Assembly (NCBI RefSeq): GCF_037042905.1
Contig: NC_087262.1
Location: 23,390,001-23,454,000 of the forward strand
Direction: 5' to 3'
Length of the DNA: 64,000 nucleotides
Source of the DNA: Lytechinus pictus
Lineage: Eukaryota; Echinodermata; Echinoidea; Temnopleuroida; Toxopneustidae
Positions 45,251 to 58,114 of this stretch are shown here, one piece after another. Each line of letters starts with the position of its first letter. The first letter of the stretch is position 1. The translations under genes and the position numbers were made by a program. The notes under the pieces were generated by a model that was not told the DNA's origin, did not search any database, and saw only the letters and a list, made by a program, of their open reading frames with translations.

Positions 45251-46202
45251 GTCTCACCTGCATAGCAGAGTGAGACTATAGGCGCCGCTTTTCCGACGGC
45301 GACGGCGGCGGCGGCGGCGGCGGCGGCGACGGCGGCGTCAACACCAAATCTTAACCTGAGGTTAAGTTTTTGAAATGACAGCATAACTTAGAAAGTATAT
45401 GGACCTAGTTCATGAAACTTGGCCATAAGGTTAATCAAGTATTACTGAACATCCTGCTTGAGTTTCATGTCACATGACCAAGGTCATAGGTCATTTAGGG
45501 TCAATGAACTTAGACCATGTTGGGGGAATCAACATCAAAATCTTAACCTAAGGTTAAGTTTTTGAAATGTCATCATAACTTAGAAAATATATGGACCTAG
45601 TTCATGAAACTTATACATAAGGTTAATCAAGTATCACTGAACATCCTGCATGAGTTTCACATCACATGACCAAGGTCAAAGGTCATTTAGGGTCAATGAA
45701 CTTTGGCCGAATTGGGGGTATCTGTTGAATTACCATCATAACTTTGAAAGTTTATGGATCTGATTCATGAAACTTGGACATAATAGTAATCAAGTATTAC
45801 TGAACATCCTGTGCAAGTTTCAGGTCACATGATCAAGGTCAAAGGTCATTTAGGGTCAATGAACTTTGGCCAAATTGGGGTATTTGTTGAATTACAGCCA
45901 TAAATTTGAAAGTGTGTTGGTCTAGTTCATAAAACTTGGACATAATAGTAATCAAGTATCACTGAACATCTTGTGCGAGTTTCAGGTCACATGATCAAGG
46001 TCAAAGGTCATGTTAGGTCAAAGAACTTTGGCCACGTTGGGGGTATTTGTTGAATTGCCATCATATCTCTATAAGTGTATTGGTCTAGTTCATAAAACGT
46101 GGAAATAAGAGTAACCAAGTATCACTGAACATCTTGTGCGAGTTATAGTAGTTTTCAAAATCAGCGCTGCTGCTATATTGAATCGCGTGATGCAGGTGAG
46201 AC
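45251..46202. mobile_element. Inverted-ended element with GTCTCACCTGCA termini, copy 2
   Basis: 952 bp, inverted relative to the copy at 9.6 kb: starts GTCTCACCTGCATAGCAGAG, ends TGATGCAGGTGAGAC. A (GGC)n/(GAC)n run is at 45,297-45,340. Then about five degenerate units of 150-180 bp containing TGACCAAGGTCAAAGGTCAT and GGTCAATGAACTTTGGCC. Uninterrupted, so it shows the basic form of the family. Confidence 0.78.
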
Positions 46203-46494
46203 GGCCAGAGGCATTCCACTTGTTATTATTTAAAAGGTCAGAAATAGTCAATATGGAAGAAAATGTTTAAAGATAAGAAATCAAAGTGATTTGGGTATCA
46301 TAAGGAAGGGGATATATATTTTTTTCCAACTATAAGTAGATCAACATCTAAACTTGTAAACCATTCTTAAAAATATGTTTTACCTCTTTCAAAGAAATAA
46401 ACGAGTAGTATATTGCATTTGTACAGGTGATGAGCTGTGAATTAAGATAATTCTCTCATTTAATTTCGCAGTGCTAAGAATTTTAGTTACTTAC

Positions 46495-46652
46495 CCTTCC
46501 AGGTATCTCATTGATTTCGGCATGACCATCTTCCAAACGAATCTGGAGGCTCTTTCCACGGATCTTGGAATATCTACAATATATTGTATAGCTGGTTCAA
46601 GTGTGATTCCAGCTTTTTTAAGAGCTTCTTGACGTTCTACTTCTACTGGCCT
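46495..46652 (-). other. Orphan exon-like frame in intron 7
   Basis: Open minus-strand frame of about 52 codons: VEVERQEALKKAGITLEPAI, QYIVDIPRSVERASRFVWKM, VMPKSMRYLEG, ending at a good donor (GG then GTAAGTA) or, unspliced, at TAA. A possible acceptor ATATTGTAG precedes ATATTCC. It looks protein-like, but splicing to exon h would break the frame (79 nt), so it is not part of gene B as read. Unknown origin: nested gene, captured exon or chance. Confidence 0.3.
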
Positions 46653-47121
46653 TTATTGTTGTTAACATCTCCTGTGAATGTTTATAGGAGGCCAGTTTCG
46701 CCACAAACACAGTAAACCTCGAGTTCAGATATAGTTAAAAAACAGGAACTACTTGTAAAATCGTCTTATGTTCTTGCTACAAATTGGACACGGTGAAACA
46801 TTACATTCATTATATCTTAAGTATTTACTGAGGTACTCACTACAAAAGGAAGTTGGGGTCAAAAGGTCAAGTTTTTGTTCAACTTGGTCACATTTGTTTA
46901 TTTCTGCATCAATTATGTGCACACTTACATCTGATCCTTGGGTAATACTACATGTACGTTCATTAGGATAATGAAAATTGCTTAGTCAGGAAAAGTGGCT
47001 TATTGGATCCTCTATCTTTTGCTTATAATTATTTTTTTTCAAATTTAATATTTCTCCATCAAATCTGACAAATTCATTATTTTTTTATCAGTAATTATTA
47101 AACAACGTCAGTAATAAGAGC

Positions 47122-48283
47122 AATTGACGCAAATATTCAATGACGAACTAAAAAATGTTTCTAATTGGATAAAAGCTAACAAACTCTCTCTTAACCTAGA
47201 AAAAACTAGCTACATGCTATTTAGCAACAAGATTACGACTGTACCAAAAGATGTAATTTTAAATGATACTGTCATTCAAAGAGTGTGATCTACTAAATTT
47301 TTGGGACTGATCATTGACAAAAAACTTTCTTGGAAAGCACATATTGATAATATTTGTAAAATCATTGCTCGCAACATTGGTGTCATTAGAAAATTAAGTT
47401 ACTTCTTACCCCATTATATTTTGTTATTGTATTCAACGTTTATTTTACCTTACTTGAATTACGGAGTTGTTGCATGGGGTAACGCAGCGAATTCTCAAAT
47501 TAATAGACTTTTTATTCTACAAAAAAGAGTGATTCGTATTATAAGTCATGCAGAATTCAGGGGACATACAAATATTCTGTTTTTGAGAAATAAAGTCTTG
47601 AACGTTAAAGATTTATATTCTTTTCAACTCGGACAGTTAATGTACAAGTTAATCAATACACAATTACCGTTACCTTTTAATTTGTAAAAAATGATACAAT
47701 TCATAAGCACTTCACTCGCCAGGCGAGTTCCTTTTATTTCATTTACCTCTGAATAGAACATCGTTTGCACAAAAGACATTTGATTTTACTGGTCCAAAAT
47801 TATGGAATTCTTTTTCAAAGGTAATTCAATACAAAATTTCAAAGGAAAACTTAAAAAATATCTTCTGAAGTCATATTAGATTATCATTTTTTCCCAAAGT
47901 AATGTAATTCAGAACTTAATAATTATGTAAATGTGTTTATTAATTTCTCTTTGTATATATGTTTGATCGTGTTATGATTTCTGTATACAGTGTACCGGTA
48001 TACTGAATCATTTATTTTTATTATTATTTATTTTTATTTGTTTATTTGTTTTATTCATTATATATATATATTGTTTATTTTATCTTATTTTTTATTCATA
48101 AAATTTACTTATAAAAGGGGGCCTTCACCCTACAAGCTCTGCTTTTTAGTTGGTCTCCTTCCCTTTCGATTTCATGGTATTATTGTATTATAAAAATGAT
48201 TTAAATGTTATATTTTGTAAATATGTATATTGAACTATCATTGTAAATATAAAAAGATTGAAAGAGAAAATAAATGAATTGAA
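47122..48283 (+). pseudogene. CR1/Jockey-type LINE 3' half
   Basis: Frames give NDELKNVSNWIKANKLSLNL, a stop at 47,287, then FLGLIIDKKLSWKAHIDNIC, LLLYSTFILPYLNYGVVAWG, NRLFILQKRVIRII, then further stops and FKGKLKKYLLKSY. The K..G+.+D..L+W..HI and LPYL.YG...WGN...........LQK.+.R segments are the region after the catalytic YADD in CR1/Jockey ORF2. The 3' UTR has AAGCTCTGCTTTTTAGT, shared with the LINE at 29-32 kb, and ends AAATAAATGAATTGAATC. Confidence 0.8.
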
Positions 48284-50351
48284 TCAGAGTTTTGATAAAC
48301 ATTTGCAAGTATATGTACCACCATCAATGTGCAGAATATTTGCTGGAAGGGTACATGCTACAGAGAAATTTTAAAGTGTGCAACCATAGGATACGGGAAA
48401 AAAATTATTGCAGTCTTTGATGTACTTTTGAAGATCAAGATAGAATTCACCCCAAACATCTACCGGGTGTAAGTATGCCAAAAATATCCAAGATAAGTTC
48501 AGCACCATTCATCTGGAAGAAGAGACGAGTCAAAGCATTTTAAACAATTTTAAAAATTGCCTGCGCTTTATTTGTTTGAATTGATATGCAGTTAGAATTG
48601 ATCAAATTCTGAATGCAAGCTGACAAATTTATTTAGAAGGAGGGTATTAACATGAATGGATTTTTAATGTAAGTAAGACGTCTCTGGCAGTCTTGGCTGC
48701 ATTATTATGCATTCAATATGGTCGCATTTCAGAAGTTTGGTATGGAAATGGGTGGATGATGAACAAAGTATTTGTCGAGTTAAATGCCACTAATTGAATA
48801 AGATTAAATTCAAATATTATATTAAAAAAACAGACTTCTGGAATGTCCCTCTACAGTTACTATTCATGACATGTCTAATTATACTTGACTAGTAGGAAAA
48901 TGTCAGCCAATATAATATACATTAAACTTTTTAATTTTTTTTGGTTCCAATAATTTAGATATATTTCACTTCAAACTTATTCAAAGACTACAGGCATCAC
49001 TTTTTCAATTTGGAGTATATTGATAAAGAAGTTATAGCATGTATTATAATTATAGTAGGTTAAAAGACGACTTAAATGTGTATTATAATGGCAATGTATT
49101 ATATTGTGTAATAATATGAATTATGACTAAGGTTTACATTTCTAGTCAGTTAAAATGCAAAGAACAACTAGATTAAGATAATTTTTACAAATTCAACAAT
49201 TTTGAAAATATACAGGAATGAGCTACATGTGCATGTTATATTCAAACTAATCAATTACCAGTAGTCACTTATCTGATTTGTAAATTATATTTATAGTATT
49301 TTTAAGTCTTGTATCATTGCAAAAAAAAACTTTTATCCACGGTGTACTGAATTTGCCGGGCATGTGAGGATGACAGTCCGGCATTTTTCAGTTTTTTTTT
49401 AAACATTGTTAAAATTAAATGTACACTGTAATAGACATACAACAATAGATAACCAATTTTTGTGGCTGTGTGAGTGGTAAATCACATGAAATCTGCAAAT
49501 ATTATATTTTCAAATGACTGATTATTTCATATATATATATTTATTCTTTTTTTTTTTGGGGGGGGGGTATATAATGCAGACCCAACAAGTGACCAGGGTT
49601 TTTATTCAGGGGTTCAATCCCTTCTCCTTTCCTCTATATTTTATAGCTTTTATAAAGTTAAGAGGGTTTCATTGACCCCTCCAACTGCAGACATGTAGAC
49701 ATTGAATTTTACCTCCTGGAATCTTATCCAAACAGAAAATGACGGGTATCCATATCATGTAATGGTAAATGATTATGTCTGAAACACATTTTTTTCCAAA
49801 CACATATAAAGTATTCTAATCTTGGGCTATCATGAATTAAGTTTTAGGCTATTTCTCCCATATTCATCACGTTAGTCCATAATTCATTTCCATATCAGTT
49901 GTTATACATGCTTATTAAAATATTTTATTGGTAGGTTTCATTCAAGTAAAATTAATGTCTGGATGTTTATTTATATATTGTATATCTTTGTGCATGTAAT
50001 GTCACTGGAGGGCAAATTTTCAAATGTTCAATAAATAGATGAATGTGAATGAATCTCTATCTGTATCTAAACTTCCTAAAGTATGTAGTAATTCACTGCA
50101 ATTTTATTGTAAATTTTGAATAAATTTGTTTATATAATCTTACTCTTTTTTATAAGCAAGGGATGGCCTACAATGACTACTTGCGAATCTAATATAATCA
50201 ATGATAAAGGCACAAGGGTGAGGTACATGTACGTGTATGCTGCCCTTCCATGCTATATTTTGAGAATGACTCCTTGATTAGCATCTTTATCCAAATGAAA
50301 GAACATTGTCATCAGTATGCCACCCCCTTCCTCAATTTTGTCTACCCCAGT
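48284..50351. other. Intron 7, no feature recognised
   Basis: AT-rich DNA with no coding domain and no clear inverted-repeat element. Short G-run near 49,558. Confidence 0.5.
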
Positions 50352-50506
50352 GCCCCATTGCATAAAAGTTAGTATTATGGTAACCTTGTTATCAAATGGT
50401 ATCTACCACGTTAACACGTATCAACAGCCAATCAAGATCAAGGACTCCATACAAGTTGTATTTGCATGGTAAATCATGATAATGGTAACTTTTTATGCAA
50501 TGGGGC
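50352..50506. mobile_element. Short palindromic MITE with GCCCCATTGCATAAAA ends
   Basis: GCCCCATTGCATAAAAGTTA at the left and AACTTTTTATGCAATGGGGC at the right; the inner TATTATGGTAAC pairs with the GATAATGGTAAC region. 155 bp. Confidence 0.75.
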
Positions 50507-51169
50507 CCAAGTATATTAAAATCCTTGATCACTGACAACAAACAATTAATGAAACAGGATAAAGGCAGTGTTGATGAAACTATGAAAAACCAGAGTCAAA
50601 GGCAGGGTTGGAATGGACACATCCCCCTTCATTTTGAAAAAAAAATCACAATTGACATACTATAACTATATAGCCAAGTTTTAGGAAATTGCATAGAAAA
50701 TTGTCATCTGCATCCACTCAATTTTCGATTTTGCCCTTTGCACCCTCTTGATTTTAAAAATGCTGGACCTGCCTCTGAGAAATTGTGGGTTGGATCTGCT
50801 TGGGTATTTATGACGGGGGGGGGGGTAATATTTCACCTCCACTCTTAGAAGAAACATAGTTTCCATTAAAAAAAATAAACAAATAAAGTGATTTAAAAAA
50901 ATCAGTGACAATAATACTAGTCAACACCAGGGGCAGTGGAAATGGGGGGGGGGGGGCTTTCTAAAACCATGCACAAAAACGTAGAAATTACCATATAAAT
51001 ATGATTATTGCATGGTCAGCCCCCACTTTCAAAACTGTTCCGCGGCCCGAACACCACTTTCCAGAAGGTGGGGGGGGGGCTGCCTTATCCTCAAAAGGTG
51101 GCCCCGGGGCCGGTCCCCCTTTCTGGATCTGTGCCTGAAATCTGGTCCAACTGTTCAGTTCTAACAAGT

Positions 51170-51435
51170 CAGTGGCGTACACAGGGGAGGGGGGCTACAG
51201 GGGTTCAACCCCCCTTAAATTTTTTTTGAAACCCCCCCAACAATAAAAAAAAAACCACTAAATTTTTTTGGAAGACCTTTTTTATTATTATTATTATTTT
51301 TTTTTTTTGGGGGGGGGGTAGGAAACGACCGAAAATTGGAGGTGAAGACTTTTTTTTTTTTGGGGGGGGGTCGTCAACATTTCATTCAGCTTGACCCCCC
51401 CCCCCCCCCCTTAAATATTCATGCGTATGCTACTG
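51170..51435. mobile_element. hAT-like MITE with exact 8-bp target duplication, intron 7
   Basis: Ends CAGTGGCGTACACAGGGG and (inverted) CAGTAGCATACGCATGAA; flanked by TAACAAGT at 51,162-51,169 and 51,436-51,443. Interior of poly-T and G/C runs. Immediately left, a fragment ending TCTGGATCTGTGCCTG (51,122-51,137) resembles the end of the 7.16-kb composite at 21.5 kb. Confidence 0.85.
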
Positions 51436-51443
51436 TAACAAGT

Positions 51444-54400
51444 TATATATTTTTTATTTCTGAATGAGAAAGAGTTTGCCTATTTTTTTTTTAGGACCGC
51501 CAACTTAAGCAATTCATGCAAATTAAAAAAAATAGGCCAATACATTCTCACACCTTATATGATATGACAGCCAGAGGCAACAATTATTTTCCATGATCGA
51601 TCATGATCCTTGGTTCTTGGTATCGTCGATTCGATCTCCCATTCTAAAATACTAGTAGACTCTCGGCATGATCAAGTCGATCTGAAAAGGATCACAAAAT
51701 GCGGTCAGACGAACGTGAATCGTTTTAGTTGCAACATTTCTCTCAAATTTTGGTTATGAGAAGAGCAATTAAATAATTCATGTAGAATTTTCCTCTAAAA
51801 CAAATGCTTTTGTCTATGTGCTGGTCTCGCTGTGTTTGGTCCGGTCTTGGACCTAACGTTAGATCTAGACCCATTTCCCCATTCAACGTGTGATCGATGA
51901 CGTCCAGTTAGTTTTGTTTACAAATAAATCGTATTTTGCGGTGAGAGATTGCCAATTTGGATTTATAAATTTCAAGGATTCAAATCTAGATAAAGTAAAT
52001 TCAACATATCGTAATAATTTTTCTGATAAAACTTAACACAAAATATCTAAAACATGTAACAAACTTTTTTTTATTTATATTTGTTACTTTATTCATGAAA
52101 TATACACCTTACAAATCTTAAAATGAAACAATGATCGTGCTTTAAGTTTCCAGAAGAAATTTGGCAACGTCAAAGACCAAATATGGTATTTGACGTGCAT
52201 TAGAAGTACTGGATAGCAAAAGTAGAATTAAAAGAAAACTAGTGATGGGTTTGTGATGCCAATCGGATATGTTATTTAACAAGACATTATATCTTTTGAG
52301 ACGTTGAGAACACCAAAATCGGTAAAGTGGTTTTCAAGATATTGAGCCTGAAATGGACGCTCTCTGCAAGTCCCAGGGGCCAGGCTCATTCGCGATTGCA
52401 CTGAAAATGTCTCTAATTAAGGGTGGAACTTTTCAGGATTTATGTGAATATCATAAAAATGATAAGGATTTTCGAAATTTGGAATGTGATTTCTCGTGAT
52501 ATTTTGGAGATGCCATATGACGATGGAAAGGAATAACCTTAAAAGGTAAGGCAAACTACCAAAAATGTGTAGCTTTCTAACACATGTCGAATGAAAATTT
52601 TACAGTTCATCGTCGAGTAGTGTAAAAGTTGAAATTGCATATCAGCTGGTTAGGCAGCGCGCGCGGATTTCGTGCGCGCGTACTTGAAAGGGCTTATTTT
52701 GTACATAGCCTATGGGAGTGAAACAGCCGTGGTATAGCCCCATGTACTATAAATTGTGTACTTGGAGTATACCTTTCCTTTGCTCGATCCAAAGTCGCAC
52801 GTGCAGCAGTGCACAATGAGCTCCATCCAGTGTCTTTTGGAACCAGATATGAATAACATATGTTGCGTTTGGTGAGCTGAAAGGGGGCTAATATAGTATG
52901 TGTAGGGTGTAGAATTTGTGGCGCACATGGGGTGGGGGTGATGGTTTTGAACATGTCCAAATCCTTTATGCGTGGATATCTTATCAATCATAAAAGATGT
53001 CAATGGATACACAGGCTTTTTGGTTTTGTTTTGTGTTGAAATTGTGCTTATTTCATGGATTGTATTGTGGTTGATAATGGGCGTTCTTTAGAGAGAGGTA
53101 ATGGTTTGAAGCTATGTTAGGTTGCTGAGGATAAGATCAGGTTTCACTGCCCATGTTTATCATTAATTAAAGAGCAGAGAACGTTTCGCTGGAAAAAGGA
53201 CAGTTGTTGATCAAAAATTTGGGTGGTGAGAGGATGCATTGCCCATACAGGGAATACATTATCTCACCTTGTGTTTTTTTTAGATTGGAAGTGAATGTTG
53301 GGGTAGTAAGTGTACTCACTTCAGTTGGAGATGTTTATGTGTGGTTGTGTCCGAAGTCCTACCCTGCCTGCTAAGTGCTAAGTTAGTGGTGGGCGCATGG
53401 GCGAGGATCGGCCGAGGCAGGTGCGCGCGCCTGCCCAATCGCCTAGCCCTATAGCTTAAAAAAATTCAAATCTTATCAACTAGAAACTTTCACTACAGGA
53501 AAATTTTTGACCGCTTTTTCTGGTAGTGATATCAGATTTTCACGATATTAAGTACTTTCTGAGATATACGACCGTCCACGAAATATGGTCACGCGCGAGG
53601 TAAGGTCACACGACCATACTTTTCACTAACCCATCACCCTGAATAATACGGCGAACAATGTCAATGATGACCCACATATGCGATATGCAGTGTGCACATA
53701 TGTGATGCACTAAATATAGCTGCGTTTTCTTTTCCGAGTATTTCCGAATAAAAAACGTGTACGATGATCATTGAACGAACAAGATAATTCTCAAATCGGA
53801 AAGTACCCGAGAGCAACAAAACCTCTGTACCCGGGGGACATTGTTTAAACTATGAGAAAACCTACTAAAAACAACAACGCCTGAGTATTCATTAAAAATA
53901 AAGAATAATAAATTAGTTGCTATTGATACCCTTTCTTTTGTAAGCACATATATCGCCCGACGATGAAACTTAAACCGGCTTTGCGAGTTTTCTTGGACAA
54001 TCATGTTGTGCATCTTTGAAAGGAAGTGGCTCCCCCCGAACGTATTATGGTACAGGGGTTAAAAAAACGTCATCAATCACGTGACATATAATAAAAAACC
54101 GTATTTTCTTTGTAATCAGTTTCAACCTTTTTTTTTTTCAAGTCAGTGATATGTAAGTTAAACCATTATGTGTTGTATCCATGTATTTTCCCCAAAAAAT
54201 GAAAAATGCCAACATAAAAAAGGAGTGTTATTTAGTGACGACAAAGATTCTGCTAACGAAAGTTAATGAAATGTTCCGAAAAAGCTTAAGATGTGAAGAG
54301 CGCCACACACGGCGTTCCAGGAACAGGGCGTCCAGCTATGGTGGTTTCACCAGGCACGGGATTTGCGAGACGTGCCTACTCCTAAACGACATACTAATGA

Positions 54401-54449
54401 TATCAAAGAAGCTGGTAGGACTTGGAATGTAGGATGATAAATTACTCAC
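51444..54449. other. Intron 7, right part: possible eroded inverted element at 52.2-53.6 kb
   Basis: AGTGATGGGTTTGTGATG at 52,240 and its inverted form TCACTAACCCATCACC near 53,616 suggest an old 1.4-kb element, with GC-rich CGCGCGCGGATTTCGTGCGCG at 52,658-52,679 (first part) and TGCGCGCGCCTGCC near 53,421 inside. No transposase or other gene found. Confidence 0.35.
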
Positions 54450-54621
54450 CTAACAAATTAAATCGAATGATGAATGGATCATTCCAGTCCGACGATACAT
54501 AATCCTCAAGACTATCCGTCACAGTGGCATCTGATTGGTTGAAATTTGATGCTATTGTGACGTTATTCACCATTGTCATCCGTTCATCGTGACGTTGTTG
54601 CGCACGGGCTTCGTAAACATC
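54450..54621 (-). CDS. TRPC gene B exon g (extracellular S3-S4 linker)
   Basis: Acceptor CTTACATAG, 57 codons plus G, donor GTGAGT. DVYEARAQQRHDERMTMVNN, VTIASNFNQSDATVTD, then DWNDPFIIRFNLL. The W..DP.II segment leading into S4 is typical of TRPCs. NVT and NQS are N-glycosylation sequons in the stretch predicted to face outside. Confidence 0.87.
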
Positions 54622-55012
54622 CTATGTAAGGAGTGACAATTTTGAGTTCATTATCATCGTCAGTCATCATCGATACTTGTTTATCGCAGCCATATTTCTA
54701 CATGTATATCGTTTTGGCTGTATGTATTTCAAAATTAGGCCCATATTTTAATTATTTTTTTAATAATGATAACAATGATAACAACAACAATAATAATTGA
54801 AGTAATAATAAATGACGATAACAACAAGAATGAAAATATATATAATAAAGTGGTAATTATTAAGGATGATAAGGATAATGATGAAATTGTGAACCATAAC
54901 ATTAAGACATTGAACGATACATAGTGATCACGATGATAATACGAAAAAAATATTATTCGAATGAGAAAAAAACTGTTGCATGAATGAACCAAACAAAGTG
55001 ACTAGTATTTAC

Positions 55013-55152
55013 CGTAAGATCCTCGATCCAGTTTAACATCAATACTGTATAGAGTATGATGAGTATGATTATTTCCACGATATTCATGGAATATTTCACA
55101 AAGTCTCTGATCCCATATTCCATTATCTCACAAACGTGCTTCCAAGAGAACG
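55013..55152 (-). CDS. TRPC gene B exon f (S2-S3)
   Basis: Acceptor TATTTTCAG, two bases plus 46 codons, donor GTAAAT. FSWKHVCEIMEYGIRDFVKY, then SMNIVEIIILIILYTVLMLN. This aligns with the W...E...+...G...Y....WN..D......+ S2-S3 region of TRPCs. Confidence 0.88.
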
Positions 55153-56288
55153 CTGAAAATAAAACAAATGATTTGCTCGTTTAAACATGAAAATAAAATA
55201 CCTTGTAATAAACGAAAATGATTTGACTTTATGTCAAGTGTTGAATTCTTGAGTCGTTTTTTATTGTGTTTAAGTATTACACAAGTAGACCCCAAAGAAA
55301 CTTTGGATTTAAGTAAAACGATAAAACTTAAATGATGTTGAAAATTTAATAACGTTTTACTTTCCCCAGAAATGGGGATTAGATTCAAATTCCCGGGGGA
55401 CCACTTCCATTGATAAGTGGATACCAGGCGCGACCATGGGGTTTCGAAAATCACCCTTAACAAGGGAAGAAGTCTTTTCCAGAATATGAAAATGCATCTC
55501 TTAACAAGTATTTAGCTTGTAAAACCCTACAAGTATTGGAAATATATCCCCCTTTTTCAGTATTTTAAACATCGTTTTTGACACCCTTATAACGTTACAT
55601 AGGCCTATACGTAACATACTTGCCCACTCTTTCCCTTTTACGCGTGGTCGCGCCTGGTATCCACTCTTCAATGGAAGTGGCCCCCCCGGGCGGCCTCTCG
55701 AGCTCTGGGCGGAATCAAATGTGGCTCTGGAAAGTCGTCCTAAATCGGATATATCGCTGTTACCATAGTAGCAACCAGAATTTTGCACACTGAACGCAGA
55801 TTGAATGTTTCCGTTCCAGATGCGAAACGAAAAAAAATATCATGTCACACAATTTGCATTGCAGGACAGAGTTTTACGACCATGACGACGGGCCCAAAAG
55901 TCTCTTCCAAAATCAACTACCGTTGTAAATAAGCGTTCGCGTTCTCGAACGAAAGGTCTGGAATATTATGCACAACACGGCTCATATGCAAATGAGAGAG
56001 TCGATGATGTCCAACACTCACTATATATTTTGTATCTTATATCAAATACAGTATCTGCAGATATGACAATATTGAAAACATCTTCAGTATTGAATAACAG
56101 AAGGCTACAATAATGACAAGCCCATACATTAAAGGAGAACTTGAAACAAATTTTGTTTCACATTATAATGAGGAAAAATTAAGATATTTCACATTTTCAA
56201 GATATATCAATCTATTCAATATCAATCAGGATAAAATCCGCATCGTCGATTGGTCCGATGGATGTCACGTGATTGGGGGTTTTCTTAC

Positions 56289-56416
56289 CGAAACAAAATA
56301 TTGCAATGACGATCATCATGATATCAATTATCCTTTGTTCGTTGACTAGACATATAGCAGCACAGCAGGCGAAGAATGCAAGATCAGAACCAAACATAAG
56401 ACATAACTTGATGTGC
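56289..56416 (-). CDS. TRPC gene B exon e (S1 and start of S2)
   Basis: Acceptor AATTTCAG, one base, 42 codons, one base, donor GTAAGA. HIKLCLMFGSDLAFFACCAA is S1 (P..K...H..S...F in relatives), then IIDIMMIVIAIFCF starts S2. Cysteine-rich for this position. Confidence 0.87.
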
Positions 56417-57143
56417 CTGAAATTGCGAAGAAAATAAAAGAACAATAAAGTGATAAATAGCCTTAATTTATCAGACATGGGATCCTACTCGGCTAAAATT
56501 TTACCATGCATGGACTAAAATTCTAAAGATATTTCTCTTTTCCCGACCAGGACAGAGGCTGTTGTAGTCGGAGGAAAGGTTGGTATGTAGTGCCCGTCTG
56601 GACAGAGTTACTCCGACTTCTCTCCGACCAAGATACACCTGGAAACCAATAGAATGTGCCACTTGCGGTTTTGTTTTTACTTTGACCGATAATTCCTCAT
56701 CTGTTTTAGTGAATATCAATGTGTAATTAATATCAATAAATAGATAATTTAATTTTCTTTAAAATGATACCCTATATGATATGATTATCATTCACATGGA
56801 GGTGCAGTGCCTTGAAATGTGGGGCAAGGTCAAAATTCAAAAGTTGCAAAATGACGCAATATTGAAAGTCACTGTTCTTTTTTCCGTGGTGATGAGTGAG
56901 TTTTTTTCAGTAATTTCTTTTGTTTTCATGCACCTTAACATCAACATTAACATGGAATCAAACACACCTCTGCACAAGCAAAAACATAACAAACAAACAT
57001 GCATGGGTATTTCAAACAACGACACAAACCATGTTATCTCACAGAACCATCACTACAGAAGCAGGGGCTTGGTTTAAATGGATTTCCATTTCTACTGACA
57101 CAGACAAAATAACCATGTTCTGTATTGACCCTTCATGACTATT

Positions 57144-57540
57144 TCTGCTCGTTTTGCAGCTTTTCAATTCAGACCTCATCCAACACTTTTGAATCCTGCT
57201 CTTTTCGTGATGGCATGATCATAACAAGCATGGTATCATCTTAAAGAGAATTAAATTATCTTTTTAATGATATCAAATATGCATTGTGTAAAATTGGGAG
57301 TTGGGAGAAAGGAATGGTCAAACTCAGATTTCCAAACCCTTTTTGCTCGTTTTGCAGCTTTTCAATTCAGACCTCTTCCAACACTTTTGAATCCTGCTCT
57401 TTTCGTGATGACATGATCATAACAAGCATGGTATCATTTTAAAGAGAAATTAAATTATCTTTCGAATGATGTAAAATATGCATTGTTAAAAATTGGGCAT
57501 AGGGAGAAATTAATGGCCAAACACAGATTTCCAAACTTTT
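57144..57540. repeat. Two-copy 198-bp tandem duplication in gene B intron
   Basis: TGCTCGTTTTGCAGCTTTTC at 57,146 recurs at 57,344, followed by the same CAGACCTC..CCAACACTTTTGA, ATAACAAGCATGGTATCAT and AATTGGG blocks. Copies differ at a few percent of positions. Confidence 0.85.
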
Positions 57541-57604
57541 TTTGAGAGGTTTATATACTTGCACTGCATGTGTTGTCGTTATTGATTTTAACATGAATAC
57601 TTAC

Positions 57605-57780
57605 GGTGTTGAGAGGAAAGACTTTAATCTCGGATGCTGTATGAGGATATAAGCAAGACAGATGACCGGATATCCGAACATTGTAAGTAGACTCATGACC
57701 GGGAACATCATGGAGTGAATGTCGATGTTTCGATAAAAGTTGACCGACATGCTCTTCTGGGTGTACGCGTGAGCTACGAA
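57605..57780 (-). CDS. TRPC gene B exon d (pre-S1 elbow)
   Basis: Acceptor GCATATTCAG, 58 codons plus two bases, donor GTAAGT. FVAHAYTQKSMSVNFYRNID, then MMFPVMSLLTMFGYPVICLA. FVAH..(C/T)Q......WY is the strongly conserved start of the TRPC channel domain, and the hydrophobic run is the pre-S1 elbow. Confidence 0.9.
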
Positions 57781-58114
57781 CTGAATATGCAAGAATGTGT
57801 TTTTAACGTCAAAAAAATTATTTCTCCAAACTAAAATATTTACTTCTATGTGCTCTAGTCAAAGTCATCATGTAACACAATAATCCCAATGCCGGACAAG
57901 TATAACGCGTCATGTTAGTTTTCCAACAAAATGACTTATTTTGGCCAATCCCTTTTTTAGCGTAGAGTAACTGATAAACAAAAATAGCTATTCTATATAT
58001 TTTTCATGGGTAGTTATGAAGGAAGTTTACTGACAGAGAAAAACGGTTACTGTTTTCACCGTCAAGGAATTTATTATGGTCGAGTAAATGATATTACAAC
58101 TTAGAGAGGGAATA

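Noticed and set aside
46495-46573. Extra TRPC gene B exon between exons g and h
   Set aside because: The acceptor phase fits exon g, but the donor leaves 79 nt in total, which breaks the frame into exon h; exons g and h already join in phase and align without a gap to the family.
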